Positions 43,934 through 51,959 of a stretch of DNA of 64,000 bases are shown one piece after another (positions within the stretch are counted from its first letter, which is position 1; each line of letters starts with the position of its first letter). The stretch covers positions 273,159 to 337,158 of the forward strand of contig NZ_JAILYH010000007.1 of NCBI RefSeq assembly GCF_019793435.1. The letters run 5' to 3'. The notes under the pieces were generated by a model. The model searched no databases. It saw only the letters and a list, made by a program, of their open reading frames with translations, and was not told where the DNA came from. Both the position numbers and the translations under genes were made by a program. This DNA comes from Rhizobium redzepovicii (GTDB lineage Bacteria > Pseudomonadota > Alphaproteobacteria > Rhizobiales > Rhizobiaceae).

Positions 43934-44461
43934 TCACCCTCCTTTTCGGGCTACTTCCTGGCTCAGCAGGACCTGCTTCAGGTCACGCGCCTTGTCGCTG
44001 ACCGAATCCATGGGAACGAGCTTGCGAAACTCGTCATCCCCGCGCACCGACGCATGACGGAAGACGTACCAATTGCCGTCCGGCTGGCGCCGCTGATAGA
44101 TCGTGTTGCCGATCTTGCGGTGGCCGAAACAAGTGCTGGCGCGGGCCGCACCCTCGGCGTTCGTCCAGGTGGCGCGCATGCAGAGCTGGCCGAGGTCGTC
44201 GACCACCCACTTGCCTTCGGCAAAGGATTGCTTGCCCTTATCGTTCACCCAGGCGACGAAACGCCGGCCGTCATCCAGGAAACGGCCGCCGCCGGTGTTC
44301 CAGACCCAGGTCTTGTCGCCATAGATGCGGTAGAGCTCATAGGCGCTGAGCGGCGTCGGCGTCGGCGCCATCTTGCCAGCTGCCTCGGCGCACTGGGCCG
44401 CCGCTGGCAGACACAAGCTGAGAGCAAGGGCCGCTCCATAAAGTTTCGATCCGATACGCAT
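43934..44461 (-). CDS. DUF995 exported protein
   Basis: The 175-residue product starts with a signal peptide (about residues 1-25) and then a small domain with the DUF995 pattern (AYELYRIYGDKTWVWNTGGGRFLDDGRRFVAW, FAEGKWVVDDLGQLCMRATW). AGGAGGAAG lies before the ATG at 44461. It is 3 bases before the hydrolase gene and 37 bases after the glycosyltransferase gene. In rhizobia DUF995 genes often accompany exopolysaccharide genes. Its role is unknown. Confidence 0.8.
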   Translation of the reverse strand: MRIGSKLYGAALALSLCLPAAAQCAEAAGKMAPTPTPLSAYELYRIYGDKTWVWNTGGGRFLDDGRRFVAWVNDKGKQSFAEGKWVVDDLGQLCMRATWTNAEGAARASTCFGHRKIGNTIYQRRQPDGNWYVFRHASVRGDDEFRKLVPMDSVSDKARDLKQVLLSQEVARKGG

Positions 44462-44498
44462 TACTTCCTCCTGTTCGACACTTACCGGTTCCGCCGGC

Positions 44499-46367
44499 TC
44501 AGACACCCTGTTGGTCCCGTCCCATGTTGCCGAACCCATTCCATTTGAGACGGAATTTCGTGATCTTGGTCTTGCCGCCGCCGAGGCCGGCGCCGGCCAC
44601 GGCAAATTGCGTTTCGGTGAAGCTGACGAATGGCTGGCCATGGGAAAGGGCTTCGAGGCTGCGGAGGCCATGGCCGCCCAGTTGCATTCCGCCGGTAACC
44701 CAGATGGCAAGCCCCATGGCGGTCGCGAGCCGCAGCCCATGCGATTGCGGCAGCAGCGGCAGGCCGTTCTCGATTGCATGGCGAACGACGATCAGCACCG
44801 TCAGCAACAGATAGATCGACAGGTTCATCGCGGCGAAGATGTAAAAGCCCTGTGCGGCAGCGGCCTCGCTGGCAAAAGCCATGGCGACGGCGCACAGCCC
44901 GGCGAGCGCGATATAAGGCGCGACGACGCGCAGCGGCAGAGAATGCTGCTGCTGCTGTCCCTTCGGCGTGATGCGGAAATCGACGAAGGAGCCGGAGATG
45001 CGATCGCGCATGGCGGCCAGGCTGCCGGCGAGCGACCACGGCCAGCGCAGGAAGATGAAGGCGAGCCCCTCCCAGCCGAACAGCTTCGCATCATACGGCC
45101 TGAAAGTGCCCGTCGCCCGCCAGAACACGGAGAATAGCGTCAGCACGACCGATATCGGCGTGAAATGCACCAGAAAATCAGGATAGGTGACGTTGACGAA
45201 GACATGGCCCGTCAGCAAGGCGGCAACCGGCAGCAGGAACATAACGGCCATGAAGACGGAAAAGAGCGGATACCACAGCTGCGAGAACACGAACTGAAAT
45301 TTCAGCCGCCACGGCAGATGCGCGATGTAACCGCCGGAATGCTGCAGCAAAATGGTGACGAGGCTGCGCGACCACTGGAATTCCTGGACGACGAGATCGG
45401 CAAAATTCGCCGGTCCGTCGCCATGGGCGATCGCATCGACGGCATGCACGCCACGCGAGCCGCCGGCATTCATCATCAGTGTCGTCGAGTGGTCTTCGGC
45501 GAGTTCCGGGCCGAGGCCGCCGATTTCACGAAGCGCTGAGGTGCGAACGGCATAATGCGAGCCGATGCAAAGCGGCGCCCAGCCATTGTTGTAACCCGTC
45601 TGCAGCGAACCGTGCAGGCTGGCTTCAGCATAGAGCCTGCCGCGCGCGGCCCAGCTCGTCGCGGCGTTGGCATCGCAGATGCTGGGCGCGGAGACATAGC
45701 CGATGCCGGGGTCGGCGAAGGGACGGAGGACCTCACGGAGATAGGTCGGAGTCGGCACATGATCGGCATCGAACTGGGCGACGAAATCGTAACGCGCATA
45801 GCCGAAATGGTCGTAGAAATAGGCGAGATTGCCTTCCTTGCAGCGCGTCCGGCGCGGCCAGGTGGCGCGATGATATTCCGCCACGCCCTTTCGGGTGGAG
45901 ATCAGCACGCCGTGTTCCGCGCACCAGCGCCGGGTTTCCTGTGAAGGATCTTCGTCGGCCAGCCACACATCGAAATCTACGCCGATCTGGTCGAGCATGG
46001 CCCGCAGTGTTGCGCGGACCACGGCAAAGGGCTCGGACGGCGCCTTGGTGACCACCATCGCCACCCGCCCTTCCGGCAGCCGCGCGTGGGGGCTGACCGT
46101 TCTCGCATCGAGGAAGATCAGGATGAAATAGGCCGGCACAAGCGTGATCCAGCCCAGCACGAGGGTAATGAGCACGAAGGCCGTCCAGGAAATGATGTGA
46201 GCCGACTGGCACCACCAGATCCAGAAATAGCCGAGTGCCGCCAGCCAGCAGAGGATGCCGAAACCGTAAACGACGCGGTTCCAGCCGGCGAAGACGGCAT
46301 CGAATGCATCCGCGGAGGCGGCTTTCGCCGTCCTGGTGCGATGGCCGATTTCCGAACCGATGCTCAT
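44499..46367 (-). CDS. Family 2 membrane glycosyltransferase (cellulose-synthase-like)
   Basis: The 622-residue inner-membrane enzyme has two N-terminal membrane helices, a cytoplasmic GT-A domain and four or more C-terminal helices. The catalytic motifs are visible: DVWLADEDPSQETRRW, QFDADHVPTPTYLREVL (DxD) near residue 195, ELAEDHSTTL (ED acceptor base) near 288 and the QEFQWSRSL variant of the QxxRW motif near 325. Such enzymes polymerise and export a glycan from UDP-sugars. It overlaps the epimerase gene by 4 bases. No PilZ domain is fused to it. Confidence 0.9.
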   Translation of the reverse strand: MSIGSEIGHRTRTAKAASADAFDAVFAGWNRVVYGFGILCWLAALGYFWIWWCQSAHIISWTAFVLITLVLGWITLVPAYFILIFLDARTVSPHARLPEGRVAMVVTKAPSEPFAVVRATLRAMLDQIGVDFDVWLADEDPSQETRRWCAEHGVLISTRKGVAEYHRATWPRRTRCKEGNLAYFYDHFGYARYDFVAQFDADHVPTPTYLREVLRPFADPGIGYVSAPSICDANAATSWAARGRLYAEASLHGSLQTGYNNGWAPLCIGSHYAVRTSALREIGGLGPELAEDHSTTLMMNAGGSRGVHAVDAIAHGDGPANFADLVVQEFQWSRSLVTILLQHSGGYIAHLPWRLKFQFVFSQLWYPLFSVFMAVMFLLPVAALLTGHVFVNVTYPDFLVHFTPISVVLTLFSVFWRATGTFRPYDAKLFGWEGLAFIFLRWPWSLAGSLAAMRDRISGSFVDFRITPKGQQQQHSLPLRVVAPYIALAGLCAVAMAFASEAAAAQGFYIFAAMNLSIYLLLTVLIVVRHAIENGLPLLPQSHGLRLATAMGLAIWVTGGMQLGGHGLRSLEALSHGQPFVSFTETQFAVAGAGLGGGKTKITKFRLKWNGFGNMGRDQQGV

Positions 46368-47347
46368 GCCTTCACCTCCAGCCCGAACGTGGGACCGGCG
46401 GTGCGGATGATCGTATCGATATCCGAGAGAGAGGGCGCGAAGCCGAGTTCCGCCTTGGCTTTTGCCGTGTCGGCAAAGAGGATCGGCGGATCGCCGGCCC
46501 GGCGGGGACGATACCGGACGGGAACTTCACGGCCGGTCGCGCGATAGATGGCTTCGAGGATCTGGCGCACCGAGGTGCCGCGGCCGGAGCCGAGATTGAC
46601 GCTGAGCGAATCGCCATCGGCCATCAGGTGATTGACGGCGGCAAGATGCGCCTGGGCGAGATCGCTGACATGAATATAGTCACGCACGCAGGTTCCGTCT
46701 TCGGTGGGATAATCGGTGCCGAAGACATCGAGGCGCTCCAGCCTGCCGGCGGCAGCGAGAAGGGCGCGGGGGATAAGATGGGTTTCCGGATGGTGGCGCT
46801 CAGCAAGCTCGCCGTCCGGATCGGCACCGGCCGCATTGAAATAGCGCAGCGCGGCGAAGCGGATGCCATAGGCGGCGGCAAAATCTTCGAGCGCCATCTC
46901 GAAGATCAGCTTGGTGCGGCCGTATGGATTGACCGGGTGCTGTGGAGTTTCCTCCAGTATCGGCAACGAGGCCGGGACACCGTAGGTGGCGCAGCTGCTC
47001 GAAAAGACGATCCGGTCGATATCCTGGTCGAGGCAGGCCTCAAGCAGCGTCAGGCTGCCGACGACGTTGTTGCGGTAATATTTCCTGGGCATTTCGACGG
47101 ATTCGCCGACATAGGCGTTGGCGCCGCAATGGATGACGCAATCGGGCGAAAACTCTGCAAGGGTCCGGCGCAGCGTGGCGGCATCGGCGAGGTCCGCCCG
47201 GATGAGCGGTCCCCAGCGGACACTGTCGGCATGCCCCGTCGAGAGATTGTCGTAGGTGACGGGGACCATACCGGCACGCGACAGCGTTTTGCAGATATGA
47301 CTGCCTATGAAACCGGCGCCGCCGGTAACCAAAATGTAGCGGGGCAT
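46364..47347 (-). CDS. UDP-sugar 4-epimerase (GalE or UDP-xylose 4-epimerase)
   Basis: The 327-residue short-chain dehydrogenase has GGAGFIGSHIC at the N-terminus, VFSSSCATYG, the catalytic NPYGRTKLIFE (YxxxK) and LRYFNAAGADPDGE. This pattern covers GalE and rhizobial UDP-xylose 4-epimerases. Direct coupling to a UDP-glucuronate decarboxylase (stop to start spacing of 1 base) makes UDP-xylose to UDP-arabinose conversion likely. The upstream open frame is not part of the gene. It supplies nucleotide sugar to the glycosyltransferase. Confidence 0.88.
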   Translation of the reverse strand: MPRYILVTGGAGFIGSHICKTLSRAGMVPVTYDNLSTGHADSVRWGPLIRADLADAATLRRTLAEFSPDCVIHCGANAYVGESVEMPRKYYRNNVVGSLTLLEACLDQDIDRIVFSSSCATYGVPASLPILEETPQHPVNPYGRTKLIFEMALEDFAAAYGIRFAALRYFNAAGADPDGELAERHHPETHLIPRALLAAAGRLERLDVFGTDYPTEDGTCVRDYIHVSDLAQAHLAAVNHLMADGDSLSVNLGSGRGTSVRQILEAIYRATGREVPVRYRPRRAGDPPILFADTAKAKAELGFAPSLSDIDTIIRTAGPTFGLEVKA

Positions 47348-47348
47348 C

Positions 47349-48371
47349 TCATACGACCTCCGCCTTCTCGGCGCCGGCAAGCAAGCCGTCGAAATAATCG
47401 ACGGTGCGCGCCAGGCCGGTTTCAAGCCCGATGCAGGGTTGCCAGCCCAGATCGGCCATGGCCCGGGAAATATCCGGCCGCCGCTGGCGCGGGTCATCGG
47501 TGACCGCCGGCAGATGAACGATCTGTGAGCGCGAATTGGTGAGGTCGCGAACGATCTCCGCCAGGCGCCGAACCGTGATCTCGGCCGGATTGCCGAGGTT
47601 GATCGGGCCGTGGCAGGCGTTGCCGGCGGCCGAGAAACGCAGGAAGCCCTCGACGAGATCGTCGACATAGCAGAAAGAGCGGGTCTGCTCACCGTCGCCA
47701 TAGATCGTCAGATCTGCATTGCGCAAAGCCTGTACGATGAAATTGGAGACGACGCGGCCGTCATCCAGGCGCATGCGCGGCCCATAGGTGTTGAAGATGC
47801 GGCCGACCTTGATGTCGACGCCGTAGGTCCTGTGATAATCGAAAAACAGGGTCTCGGCGCTGCGTTTACCTTCGTCGTAACAGGCCCGCGGTCCGATCGG
47901 GTTGACGTTGCCGCAATAGGATTCCTGCTGCGGGCTCTGGTTCGGGTCGCCATAGACTTCCGACGTCGACGACTGAACGACGACCGCACCGGTCTTGCGG
48001 GCGCAATCCAGGGTGTTGACGGCGCCAAGCACGTTGGTGAGCAATGTGCCGACAGGATCCCGCTGATAGTCGGGCGGAGAGGCGGGCGAGGCGAAGTTAA
48101 AGATGAGGGACGCTTCGATATCGAAGGGTTGGCGAACATCGTGCTCGACGAGCTGAAAACGGGCGTTCGATGCGAGGTGATCGACGTTCACGCGGCGCCC
48201 GGTGGAAAAATTATCGAGGCAGATGACTCGGTGGCCGCGCTGTAGAAGCCTTTCGCAGAGATGCGAGCCGAGGAAACCGGCGCCGCCATTCACAAGAGCG
48301 GTGCCCAAATCCTTGCGCACCGGCATGTCTGTCACTTCGGAATAGCCTTCGCTGGGAACGAAACTACGCAT
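47349..48371 (-). CDS. uxs: UDP-glucuronate decarboxylase (UDP-xylose synthase)
   Basis: The 340-residue enzyme converts UDP-glucuronate to UDP-xylose with bound NAD+. It has NGGAGFLGSHLCERLLQRGHRV, the FNFASPASPPDYQRDPVGTL motif specific to this family near residue 93, SSTSEVYGDP and the catalytic ACYDEGKRSAETL (YxxxK). GGAAGGAG precedes the ATG. It is the first gene of a five-gene operon ending at 42962. The 397-base region upstream carries direct and inverted repeats. Confidence 0.93.
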   Translation of the reverse strand: MRSFVPSEGYSEVTDMPVRKDLGTALVNGGAGFLGSHLCERLLQRGHRVICLDNFSTGRRVNVDHLASNARFQLVEHDVRQPFDIEASLIFNFASPASPPDYQRDPVGTLLTNVLGAVNTLDCARKTGAVVVQSSTSEVYGDPNQSPQQESYCGNVNPIGPRACYDEGKRSAETLFFDYHRTYGVDIKVGRIFNTYGPRMRLDDGRVVSNFIVQALRNADLTIYGDGEQTRSFCYVDDLVEGFLRFSAAGNACHGPINLGNPAEITVRRLAEIVRDLTNSRSQIVHLPAVTDDPRQRRPDISRAMADLGWQPCIGLETGLARTVDYFDGLLAGAEKAEVV

Positions 48372-48447
48372 TACAACTCCTTCCCATGTTTTAGTCTTTT
48401 GTTTTAGTTAAGCACTTCATGCCGTCCTTATCCTGTTGGATATTCAT

Positions 48448-48468
48448 TGTACCGACTCTGTACCGACT
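48448..48468. promoter_or_regulatory. Tandem direct repeats 11 bp apart, candidate activator site
   Basis: TGTACCGACT occurs at 48448-48457 and again at 48459-48468, a period of 11 bases (one helical turn), about 77-97 bases upstream of the uxs start. Direct repeats in phase are the usual binding site of AraC-type activators. Confidence 0.55.
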
Positions 48469-48478
48469 ATCTCAACAT

Positions 48479-48498
48479 GAATAACTTTTGAGTTATTC
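48479..48498. promoter_or_regulatory. Inverted repeat upstream of uxs, similar to the TetR operator
   Basis: GAATAACT and AGTTATTC are perfect 8-base arms around TTTG. The core TAACT-N4-AGTTA is the same as in the site at 32766-32781. Confidence 0.5.
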
Positions 48499-48768
48499 TT
48501 AGAACAACTGAATTACTATTAAAATGATAAGACGATTGCGGATAAGGTCAACTTCAAAAATTCCAAGTATTCGAAATAATTACGCAACTATTCTTTGATG
48601 TAACAAATGATTAATCATTTTCTGTCTATTTTACCCTCAGAGCGAGTGTCCAGACCGCGCTCAAGCTTCACTCAATGCAGCTCACCTAGAAGTAACGGGA
48701 AGATCGGCCGGGCTGAACCGCACGACCGGCCTTGCATCCGGAAGCGCCATATGCGAGGGGTTTTGGCC

Positions 48769-49089
48769 ATGTTGAAAAAACAAGCTGCAGCGCAGCCGAA
48801 AGGCTGGCGTCTATTTCATCTTGCGATGTTTGCCGGGGGAACGACGCTTCTTGCGATCGGGACAGCGGCCTGTACCGTCGTTAACGACGACATAGCCGCC
48901 GTCGCGAAAAAGAACGTCGTCGTGGTCGAGGCCCCGCGCGCTGCAAAAACCTATGCCTATCCGGCAAATCGGCCCGAACGCCCGGCTACGCCAACGGTTC
49001 GCGTCGCCTATCACGGCTCAGCGCCTTATATCTGCTCTCCCAGCGGCTTCGGACAGAAGTCGCGCTGCTTCGCACGTCCGTCGATCTGA
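48769..49089 (+). CDS. Small exported or lipoprotein-like hypothetical protein
   Basis: The 106-residue product has a basic start and a hydrophobic segment (FHLAMFAGGTTLLAIGTAAC) that ends in a Cys, giving a weak lipobox (TAAC). The mature part is short, Pro/Ala-rich, with two Cys residues near the end (ICSPSGF, SRCFARPSI). The frame is open upstream, but a GAGGGG site favours the ATG at 48769. It is divergent from uxs and shares its promoter region. I do not recognise the family. Confidence 0.6.
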   Translation: MLKKQAAAQPKGWRLFHLAMFAGGTTLLAIGTAACTVVNDDIAAVAKKNVVVVEAPRAAKTYAYPANRPERPATPTVRVAYHGSAPYICSPSGFGQKSRCFARPSI

Positions 49090-49267
49090 CGCAACAATCA
49101 GTGCGACGGCCTTGTTTGCGCGTCTGAATGGACGCGTGGCGCGCGAGAGTATTTGCGCCTTTCTTCGGTTCACCAAGATGCTCAGCCTTTTTGTTTTCAC
49201 GCCATTCCCGGCAATAGCGCGCTTTGCCTGGCAAAATCGCTAGCCAATTTGCCGGACTTGCTCTGGA

Positions 49268-50050
49268 TCAGTTGCGCCACCGGCCGGACATGTCGTCCTC
49301 GCCGGCGGGATGCTCGTTGAAGAAACGGGATGCAGCTTCCGTGCGGTTTCGGACGTTCATCTTCTTGTAGATGTTGCGGACGTGAACCTTCACGGTGTTT
49401 TCGGAAAGATGCAGCTTGTCGGCGATGATCTTGTTTTGCGTGCCCTTGCATATGAGGTCCAGGATCTGAACCTCGCGCGTGGTCAACGAGGAGATGCTGT
49501 CGCGTCTCAGCTTCAGCGCATTGGTGCGCGCCGCATCGACCGATTTTGTCTGATAGAGCGAAGGCTCCAGCGGGGTGTTCTTGTTGGTGAGGCGATTGAG
49601 AAGGGCTGACGGAAAATGTTCGCCACCCTTCATCAGCAGATCAACCGCGGCCATAAAGACATCGAGCCGCAGGTTGAGCGGCAGGACGCCATCGATGATC
49701 CTTGCCTCCACCAGGCGGCTGACATAGGGTTCGAGCATGTCGATCGCTTCGACGACGAGTCCGACGGAAGTTTCCGGGTGATTTTCGCGAGCAGCCTGCA
49801 GCGCTTCATGAAGCTCGGGCGCAGGTATGTGATAGAATAAAACAAGCTTTATATCGTTGGCATCTTTGTCCAGCATCGGCTTTGTGCTCGTTATGCTTGA
49901 CACCTCACAGTTCGGAAATTTCTTCGCCAGCGCTTCTACCATGCATTCAGAAAACAGGTCCGCCTTGGCGACCACTAGTATAGTATTTCTCGATGACTCC
50001 AACTTCCGTCCCTGGTCAGAATTCTCCGTCTCTGAGCCTGTCATGAACAT
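49268..50050 (-). CDS. LuxR family regulator with degenerate receiver domain
   Basis: The 260-residue protein has a receiver-like N-terminal domain (NTILVVAKADLFSECMVEALAKKFPN), then the LuxR/GerE DNA-binding domain (SLTTREVQILDLICKGTQNKIIADKLHLSENTVKVHVRNIYKKM) at about residues 187-230. The position of the phospho-accepting Asp reads LVLFYH, so the receiver is probably not phosphorylated. GGGAGG lies 6 bases before the ATG at 50050. It is divergent from the secretion locus at 50875 and convergent with the small gene ending at 49089. It is a good candidate regulator of both neighbours. Confidence 0.88.
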   Translation of the reverse strand: MFMTGSETENSDQGRKLESSRNTILVVAKADLFSECMVEALAKKFPNCEVSSITSTKPMLDKDANDIKLVLFYHIPAPELHEALQAARENHPETSVGLVVEAIDMLEPYVSRLVEARIIDGVLPLNLRLDVFMAAVDLLMKGGEHFPSALLNRLTNKNTPLEPSLYQTKSVDAARTNALKLRRDSISSLTTREVQILDLICKGTQNKIIADKLHLSENTVKVHVRNIYKKMNVRNRTEAASRFFNEHPAGEDDMSGRWRN

Positions 50051-50874
50051 ATACGCCTCCCCTAGCGTTACACTTTACTCAAACGTGGAGCGATGGCGGG
50101 TATTCAATAGTATGAAATGCCGGCCCCGGATGTCACCGCCTTATTTTTTAGACATTTCTTAATTATGTTAATACGGATTGAGAAGGAAGGAAATGGCCCA
50201 AAGTGATTAGTTTTAGCGGGCGAAAAACAACAATATACTAAGCTTTGGTTGTATTTTTACTATGATGCGTACTTCGAGGTTAAATTTGCTCCCAATATAG
50301 ATCAGAGCTCGATGTAATAGTTCAGTACAGATTGTTATATTTTCGTCCTCAAGCGGATATGGGCCGAACAACCGTCGAATGGCGCCACTCAACCCCGCGG
50401 CGAGCGCTGCAAGTCTTACTCTCGTCGCTCGGCAATACCCCACCTGAGACGTCCCATTGCTCCACCGACAGGGGCTAGACGGAGGTGGTCAATCTGCCTT
50501 AGCCCGAATTGATATCTATCGGCTCCGCATTTTTTCCAGCAATCTGTGATCGTCGCCAAAGTGGCGGCATGGACGATCCAGGTATCGGCGTGTGTTTTTG
50601 GTACGTGGCATCCATTTAGGGCAAATCAACGACAATAAAGCCTGAACACTCCTCATCCTCGTCAGGATGCGGAGCTGGATATGTGCGGCCTTGTACTGAG
50701 TACGTACGGTCCCAATACCAACGGTTTGACGAACAAATCGCGATGAAGCTGCAGATGACTGGTATCGAATACATCTGCCGATGTTAACCGCATCGGAGCG
50801 AGCGCGAGCAAGATCCCATTTGAGATGAGAGGGATTTCGAAAAGCTGCTCCGGTTTTTTTCTGGAGAGATTTTG
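50051..50874. other. Long AT-rich region without a convincing gene
   Basis: This is the longest non-coding stretch of the window (824 bases). It is clearly AT-rich up to about 50360 and less so afterwards. A few minus-strand open frames exist (50213-50443, 50516-50908) but have no ribosome site or recognisable product. A small inverted repeat, CATCCT-N4-AGGATG, lies near 50654-50669. The ribosome site CTGGAGAG of the next gene is at its right end. Confidence 0.5.
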
Positions 50875-51819
50875 ATGTCTGACGCCTATAAACACGACCC
50901 GAAACCATCGGGCGACGTAACCGAAATCACGAAGGTCGGGGCGCTGGCCGACGGCTTTGCCAACAGCGCTATTAATTCAACTGAAGTCGACGACGGCTCG
51001 ACAGGTTATGTCGGTGGCGTCGCCAATGGCGACAATCGTGACAATACCGACAACAGCGTCGACGTCGACGTCAAAGCCGAACTCTCCGCCAACAATGGCG
51101 ACAACCGCGATAACGAATACGACTGGAGCTACAAGTCCGACGACGACACCAGCACCAAGACCACGACGATCACCGACACCAAAACCGACTACGACTGGAG
51201 CTATGATAGCAAGTCGTACAGCGACAACGACACCAAGACGATTACGGACACCGATATCAAGACCATTACCGATACCGACACCAAGACGGTTTCCGATAGC
51301 AACAACACCGCTGACAGCTTCAACAAGACGGACACCGACTTCGCCGTCATCGAGGACGTCAAAGATTTCGACAACCTCGGCGTTGCCGGCCACGACCTCA
51401 CCTTCAACCTCGGCGACGACTTCTCCTTCACGCTCGACGTCGACAGCATTCTGAATGACTCGCTGTCCGGCGCGGGCAACGACAGCGGCTTCAGCGCCGT
51501 TCAGGCAAACCATCTGGCCGACCAGGACAGCGCCTGGAACATCAAGATGGAGAACGAAGGCGCCCAGAACCACTTGAACGCCAATGCAGGCACCGCCGAT
51601 AGCGCGGAAGGCATGGAAATGGACGGCCGGGGCTGGGATCTCAAGGCCGGCGACGACGCCACCGGCTCGAGCGCGGCCGATGCTTCGGCGATCCTTGCCA
51701 ATTCAGGCTTCCACCTCGAGCTCGTTCAGGGCGCGAACCTGCTCAGCAACACGGTCGACTCCAGCGTCATCGGCGGCAATTCTCATGTCTCCGACGTCGG
51801 CGAGGATACCGGCACCTGA
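50875..51819 (+). CDS. Acidic Asp/Thr-rich protein, candidate type I secretion substrate
   Basis: The 314-residue product has no signal peptide. Residues about 30-150 are low-complexity and acidic, with short repeats: YDWSY twice and a run of ITDTD/TKT units (TKTITDTDIKTITDTDTKT). A more ordered half follows (LTFNLGDDFSFTLDVDSIL, FHLELVQGANLLSNTVDSSVIGGN). RTX nonapeptides (GGxGxDxxx) are absent. GGAGAG lies before the ATG. It is followed by a stable hairpin and then by a second large protein and type I exporter genes, so it is probably exported by that system. Confidence 0.7.
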   Translation: MSDAYKHDPKPSGDVTEITKVGALADGFANSAINSTEVDDGSTGYVGGVANGDNRDNTDNSVDVDVKAELSANNGDNRDNEYDWSYKSDDDTSTKTTTITDTKTDYDWSYDSKSYSDNDTKTITDTDIKTITDTDTKTVSDSNNTADSFNKTDTDFAVIEDVKDFDNLGVAGHDLTFNLGDDFSFTLDVDSILNDSLSGAGNDSGFSAVQANHLADQDSAWNIKMENEGAQNHLNANAGTADSAEGMEMDGRGWDLKAGDDATGSSAADASAILANSGFHLELVQGANLLSNTVDSSVIGGNSHVSDVGEDTGT

Positions 51820-51842
51820 TACTAACCTCCAGCGACCAAGAC

Positions 51843-51872
51843 GAACTGCACCGGCCGGCGCCGGTGCAGTTC
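51843..51872. terminator. Stable hairpin after the first candidate substrate gene
   Basis: Arms of 13 bases (51843-51855 and 51860-51872) pair perfectly around CGGC, 23 bases after the stop. No long T run follows (GACTGTTTG), so it may act as a partial terminator or as an mRNA-stabilising element that raises expression of the first gene. Confidence 0.65.
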
Positions 51873-51959
51873 GACTGTTTGAAAACGGTTTGACGACCAT
51901 GGCTCCCGGCGGGGCCGCTTTAAAAGGCCGATCGTCATTTCGAATGGGAGGGCCGAACC

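Larger units (their letters stand above)
48372..48768. promoter_or_regulatory. AT-rich divergent promoter region of the polysaccharide operon
   Basis: This 397-base region has no gene and is much richer in A and T than its surroundings (48410-48640). It holds the tandem repeats at 48448-48468 and the inverted repeat at 48479-48498. The promoter of the uxs operon should lie between these and 48372. Confidence 0.7.

Noticed and set aside
47348..47701. N-terminal extension of the epimerase frame
   Set aside because: It overlaps the end of the UDP-glucuronate decarboxylase gene, and the epimerase homology begins at 47347.
50516..50908. 130-codon minus-strand frame in the AT-rich region
   Set aside because: No ribosome site, no family motif, and it runs into the start of the plus-strand secreted-protein gene.
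50992..51330. Short repeats in the Asp/Thr-rich gene considered as a CRISPR or tandem DNA array
   Set aside because: The repeats are irregular, in frame, and explained by repeated ITDTD-type codons.
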